Part shown: in pieces, positions 47,057-50,105 of the stretch
Layout of the letters: the number at the start of each line of letters is the position of its first letter
Position numbering within the stretch: the first letter of the stretch is position 1
Source: Nitrospira sp.
Lineage (GTDB): Bacteria; Nitrospirota; Nitrospiria; Nitrospirales; Nitrospiraceae
Direction: 5' to 3'
DNA: 50,105 nt
Assembly: GCA_020697375.1 (NCBI GenBank)
Contig: JAJFBJ010000019.1
Coordinates: 1 to 50,105 of the forward strand
Translations under genes and position numbers: made by a program
The notes under the pieces: generated by a model
What the model saw: only the letters and a program-made list of their open reading frames with translations
Database searches by the model: none
Told to the model about the DNA's origin: nothing

Positions 47057-47695
47057 ATGTTACCTTTTGAGCTGCTCGCTCGGTTCCGCAAAGAACTTTC
47101 CCTCACAGGCAGTGCGCTCTATGAAACGATCGTCGCCATTGCGGAACGCGTCAATCGCAAGGTGCAGGTGCTCCGTCTCCACGGTCAAGCCACGACTTTA
47201 TTGAGTCACATTCAGCTGCTCCACCGACAGATCGGCCGGCGAGTGGCTGATCTGACAGCCAAGCCCACTCAAATTAGAGGCACGGACTCCCGCTCTGCGC
47301 TGTCGTCACTGCAAGACCTCATCCGAACGTCGTCGGAGCGCATCAAGGCGCAACGGGCGGCGTTGTCTGAAATCGAAACCCACATCCGGAACTTGAAAGC
47401 TGAATTGGCACAAGAAGAGTTGCTCACCATGCAGCGTGAGCTGGCACTGCATGACGCCGCCATCGAGCGCGTGGTGGTGGCGAAGGGCGCGCCGGTCATC
47501 GGCCATCCGATCGGCGAATTCGACCTGCCGGCGACGACCCGAATGGTTGCAGTCTTCCGAGGACCGTTTCTGCTTCCGCTTTCTGACTCCATGATGCTCC
47601 GGCCGGACGACATTGTGATTCTCGTCGGACTGCACAAGGATCTTGCCCGTTGGCTCCCTCATTTCAACCAAGTCGTCCCAGCCAAGACTGCTTGA
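47057..47695 (+). CDS. Coiled-coil protein with C-terminal TrkA_C (RCK_C)-like domain
   Basis: The 212-residue cytosolic protein begins with a helical, charged half with coiled-coil character (residues about 25-130, for example SERIKAQRAALSEIETHIRN). It ends with a ligand-binding-type RCK_C domain: VVVAKGAPVIGHPIGEFDLP, then LPLSDSMMLRPDDIVILVGL. RCK_C domains sense ligands for ion channels or transporters, yet no channel is fused or adjacent. No Shine-Dalgarno precedes ATG 47057. The function is unknown; the domain call is moderately sure. Confidence 0.7.
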   Translation: MLPFELLARFRKELSLTGSALYETIVAIAERVNRKVQVLRLHGQATTLLSHIQLLHRQIGRRVADLTAKPTQIRGTDSRSALSSLQDLIRTSSERIKAQRAALSEIETHIRNLKAELAQEELLTMQRELALHDAAIERVVVAKGAPVIGHPIGEFDLPATTRMVAVFRGPFLLPLSDSMMLRPDDIVILVGLHKDLARWLPHFNQVVPAKTA

Positions 47696-47723
47696 CCGCT
47701 CCTTTCCCCGCTAATCAGGAATC

Positions 47724-47732
47724 TGCTATTCT
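47724..47732 (+). promoter_or_regulatory. Extended -10 promoter before the Do-like protease
   Basis: TGCTATTCT fits TGnTATAAT with one mismatch. A start near 47739 would favour the ATG at 47774 (35-nt leader) over the one at 47747. Confidence 0.4.
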
Positions 47733-47746
47733 GTTTCCGGAATAGA

Positions 47747-49183
47747 ATGCCGTTGTCGGAGCATGCCCTCGCCATGAAGACACGAATCTCCTTTTCGACA
47801 TGGATCATACTTGGATTCAGCCTCCCCGTATGGCTGTTCGGCAGCGCCATGACCGGCCTTGCCGCGACAGAGTCGGGAGGAGCAATACAGCCGAAAGAAT
47901 CCGCCGGATTACGGCTGCTGGAGGATCTTCAAACCGTCATTACGGACTTGGCGGAAGAAACGAAACCATCCGTCGTGAGCATTTTTCCCATACAGGCCCT
48001 GGGACGATCGCGCGACGGGTCCGGGGAACGCATGCCGAGCTCCACGGGGTCTGGATCAGGGGTCATCGTCGATCCGAACGGCCACATCATTACCAACAAT
48101 CATGTGGTCGGCGAAGCGGCGGAAGTCGAAATCCGATTTTCTGATAAAACCAAGTTACTTGCCCAGGTGGTCGGCAAGGATCCGGACACGGATCTGGCGG
48201 TCCTCAAAGTGACAACCGACCATCCCCTCCCCGCCGCCCGCTTCGGCGATTCCACCAGAGTGAAAGTCGGCCAATGGGTACTCGCGGTCGGGAATCCATT
48301 CGGACTGGATCGGACCGTGACTCTCGGGGTCGTAAGCGGAATCGGGCGGGAAAACATCAATTTGTCACGGTACGAGAACTTCATTCAGACCGATGCCTCG
48401 ATCAACCCCGGCAACTCCGGCGGGCCTCTGTTCAACCTCCGGGGGGAAATCATCGGCATCAATACAGCGATCATCAACTTTGCACAGGGTATCGGCTTTG
48501 CAATTCCCTCCAACATGGCAAGGCAGGTCATGCACCAGCTGATCGCGAAGGGTAAGGTCGTACGCGCCTGGCTGGGAGTCGGCCTTCAACCTCTCACGCC
48601 GGAACTGGCCAGAAAATTCGGCGTAGAGGACAACGAAGGCGTCCTGGTCAATGAGGTGTTCGAACGGGATCCTGCCGCTATGGCCGGAATCAAACCAGGC
48701 GATGTCATCACCAAAGTCGATGGAGCGCTCGTGGATACCCCGAACAAATTGTCACGTCTCGTCGCGGGATTGGAGCCCGGAGCGACCGCTCACGTCGAAG
48801 TTGTGCGCGACGGAAAACGGACGAATCTCAACGTGGCGTTGAGCGAACGCCGGGATACCGTCGTGACGGCGTCGCTACCACAGACCAAATCAGAATTAAA
48901 GTTGGGCATCGATGTGCAGGATCTGTCGGCGGGATTGGCCGAAAAATTTCACCTGCGCGAGACGAGAGGGGTGTTGATCTCCAAGGTGGAGACCGGCAGC
49001 CTGGCGCAAGCCGAAGGCTTGCGCGAAGGGGATCTGATCAAGGAAGTGAACCGCGTCGACACCGGGACAGTCGGAGAATTCACCCTGGCGGTGTCCAAGG
49101 TGAAACGCGGCGACACGATTTTGCTACGCGTGTTGCGCGAAGACCGAGCGTTCTATGTCGTGCTGAAACCCGCCGATCGTTAG
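47747..49183 (+). CDS. Do/DegP-like periplasmic serine protease
   Basis: This HtrA-family protein (478 residues) degrades or refolds damaged proteins in the periplasm. It has a signal peptide (RISFSTWIILGFSLPVWLFG), a trypsin-like domain with the triad His in ITNNHVVGE, Asp in DPDTDLAVLKV and Ser in NPGNSGGPLFN, and two PDZ domains (from WLGVGLQPLTPEL and from LKLGIDVQDLSAGL). ATG 47747 has GGAA upstream; ATG 47774 puts the signal peptide at the N-terminus directly and is a good alternative. It converges on the EF-G-like gene. Confidence 0.93.
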   Translation: MPLSEHALAMKTRISFSTWIILGFSLPVWLFGSAMTGLAATESGGAIQPKESAGLRLLEDLQTVITDLAEETKPSVVSIFPIQALGRSRDGSGERMPSSTGSGSGVIVDPNGHIITNNHVVGEAAEVEIRFSDKTKLLAQVVGKDPDTDLAVLKVTTDHPLPAARFGDSTRVKVGQWVLAVGNPFGLDRTVTLGVVSGIGRENINLSRYENFIQTDASINPGNSGGPLFNLRGEIIGINTAIINFAQGIGFAIPSNMARQVMHQLIAKGKVVRAWLGVGLQPLTPELARKFGVEDNEGVLVNEVFERDPAAMAGIKPGDVITKVDGALVDTPNKLSRLVAGLEPGATAHVEVVRDGKRTNLNVALSERRDTVVTASLPQTKSELKLGIDVQDLSAGLAEKFHLRETRGVLISKVETGSLAQAEGLREGDLIKEVNRVDTGTVGEFTLAVSKVKRGDTILLRVLREDRAFYVVLKPADR

Positions 49184-49204
49184 CAGAACGTCGTCCGGCT
49201 CTCA

Positions 49205-49226
49205 CGCCGCGCATCAATGCGCGGCG
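49205..49226. terminator. GC-rich palindrome at the convergent gene ends
   Basis: CGCCGCGCAT and its exact complement form a 10-bp stem with a 2-nt loop. The minus-strand EF-G stop codon (TGA at 49216-49214) falls at the loop. There is no T-tract, so use as a bidirectional terminator is only plausible. Confidence 0.35.
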
Positions 49227-50105
49227 ACGGCATGGCGACCGGTCTTGTGCTCCTCAATGATGCGGCCGGTAAGCTCTCGTGGCACTTCTTCATACTGCGC
49301 GTACTCCATCAGGTAACTTCCCCGGCCTGCCGTAATCGAATTCAACGAGGGCGCGTAATTGAGCATCTCCGCCTGAGGCACCAGCGCCTTGACGGTTTCC
49401 ATGTGGCCGTTGGCTACGACCATGACGATCCGTCCGCGGCGGGCATTCAAATCACCCAGGACCCCGCCGATGCATTCGGCCGGGACATCCACCTCCACGG
49501 TCATGAGCGGCTCGAGTAGGACCGGATGGGCCGACTCTATTGCCTTCTTCACTCCCATGGACGCCGCGATCTTGAACGCCATTTCAGACGAATCGACGAC
49601 ATGGTAGGACCCGTCATAGACGGTGACCCGAAGATCCATGACAGGATATCCTGCGAGTGGACCCTCGTGCAGCGCGTCCACAACCCCCTTCTCGACGGCA
49701 GGCACAAAATTGCGAGGGATGGCGCCGCCGACGATTTTGTTCTCAAACTCGAATCCTTTCCCGCGAGGTAAGGGGCCGACTTCCAGCCAACAATCACCGT
49801 ACTGACCATGCCCGCCGGTCTGTTTCTTATACTTCCCTTGCGCTTGTGCCACGCTGCGAATCGTCTCTCGATAGGGAATTTTTGGGGCATGCAATGTGAC
49901 GTCGGCGCCATATTTTCGATGGAGCTTTTCCAGTGCGACATCGATGTGCAATTGTCCCATCCCGCTCAGCACCATCTCCTTGGTTTCCATATGGCGGACA
50001 AACTCCAAGGCCGGGTCTTCTTCGATTAATTTATGGAGTCCGAGGCTGACCTTCTCGATGTCCGCATTCGATTTCGGGTCGATTGCGAATGACACCACGG
50101 GCCGG
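49214..50105 (-). CDS. Elongation factor G-like protein, C-terminal part (5' end outside window)
   Basis: EF-G drives ribosome translocation and recycling. Only the last 296 residues are in the window; the frame is open to the right edge. Seen are domain III (PVVSFAIDPKSNADIE, MVLSGMGQLHIDVALEKL), domain IV (YKKQTGGHGQYGDCWLEVGP, ENKIVGGAIPRNFVPAVEKG) and domain V (LLEPLMTVEVDVPAECIGGV, GDLNARRGRI). QTGGHGQYGD replaces the QSGGRGQYGH of canonical EF-G, which is typical of EF-G2/EF-G-like paralogues. The tail (EEHKTGRHAVAAH) is short and His/Ala-rich. The product is not necessarily the main EF-G. Confidence 0.88.
   Translation of the reverse strand, partial: RPVVSFAIDPKSNADIEKVSLGLHKLIEEDPALEFVRHMETKEMVLSGMGQLHIDVALEKLHRKYGADVTLHAPKIPYRETIRSVAQAQGKYKKQTGGHGQYGDCWLEVGPLPRGKGFEFENKIVGGAIPRNFVPAVEKGVVDALHEGPLAGYPVMDLRVTVYDGSYHVVDSSEMAFKIAASMGVKKAIESAHPVLLEPLMTVEVDVPAECIGGVLGDLNARRGRIVMVVANGHMETVKALVPQAEMLNYAPSLNSITAGRGSYLMEYAQYEEVPRELTGRIIEEHKTGRHAVAAH

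Noticed and set aside
47692..47732. TTGACC paired with TATTCT as the protease promoter
   Set aside because: The spacing is 29 bp; only the extended -10 is kept.

Overview
This window looks like chromosomal DNA from a Nitrospira-type bacterium (phylum Nitrospirota). The inference rests on several things together: a high-GC Gram-negative gene set with the Kdo and heptose pathway genes, a copper nitrite reductase next to a Crp/Fnr regulator, an SdhB-like and a separate HdrB-like CCG protein, and a palindromic repeat family that resembles, from memory, repeats of Nitrospira genomes. No rRNA, tRNA, CRISPR array, phage or transposase gene was recognised. Almost all of the window is tightly packed core metabolism, so the noteworthy features are mostly regulatory, structural or degenerative.

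Layout: 1-557 holds the end of a DUF6883-like gene overlapping a DUF4926-like gene. 647-1891 (minus) is an MFS transporter. 2054-9458 (plus) runs AsmA-like protein, M24 peptidase, SdhB-like iron-sulfur protein, then a broken archease and a heavily broken rtcB (RNA ligase). 9678-10385 is a membrane protein of sensor-like layout. 10541-14639 (minus) is HDOD protein, SthA transhydrogenase and a TPR/2OG-oxygenase fusion. 14864-16766 (plus) is a periplasmic coiled-coil protein, an HdrB/SdhE-like CCG protein and a cupin. 16871-21049 (minus) reads transketolase, Crp/Fnr regulator, NirK, HMA-like periplasmic protein.

21199-32502 is a long pyrimidine operon: a sigma70 promoter, an attenuator leader with an intrinsic terminator, pyrR, pyrB, a lipoprotein, pyrC, a DUF4149 membrane protein, carA, SppA-type peptidase, M48 peptidase and carB, followed by greA and a SAM-hydrolase family gene. 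33546-34721 is an orphan RND adaptor lipoprotein; 34746-35972 (minus) an outer-membrane barrel candidate; 36153-37535 (minus) bioA.

37625-49183 is an envelope run that starts at a perfect-consensus sigma70 promoter: lepA, lepB, heptose-7-phosphate kinase, kdsB, pyrG, kdsA, kdsD, pgsA, plsY, a TrkA_C-domain protein and a Do-like protease. It covers protein secretion, inner-core LPS sugar synthesis, phospholipid synthesis and periplasmic quality control. The window ends inside an EF-G-like gene on the minus strand.

The most interesting signals are: (1) the archease-rtcB RNA-repair pair, damaged by four single-base frameshifts plus an in-frame loss of the segment carrying the catalytic Asn-His motif; (2) three copies of an inverted-repeat element sharing the core CGATGCGAGAAC, all placed at gene boundaries; (3) a perfect 24-bp Crp/Fnr-type palindrome positioned like a class II activator site before nirK; (4) the pyr attenuator; and (5) membrane-protein and proteolysis genes interleaved in the pyr operon.
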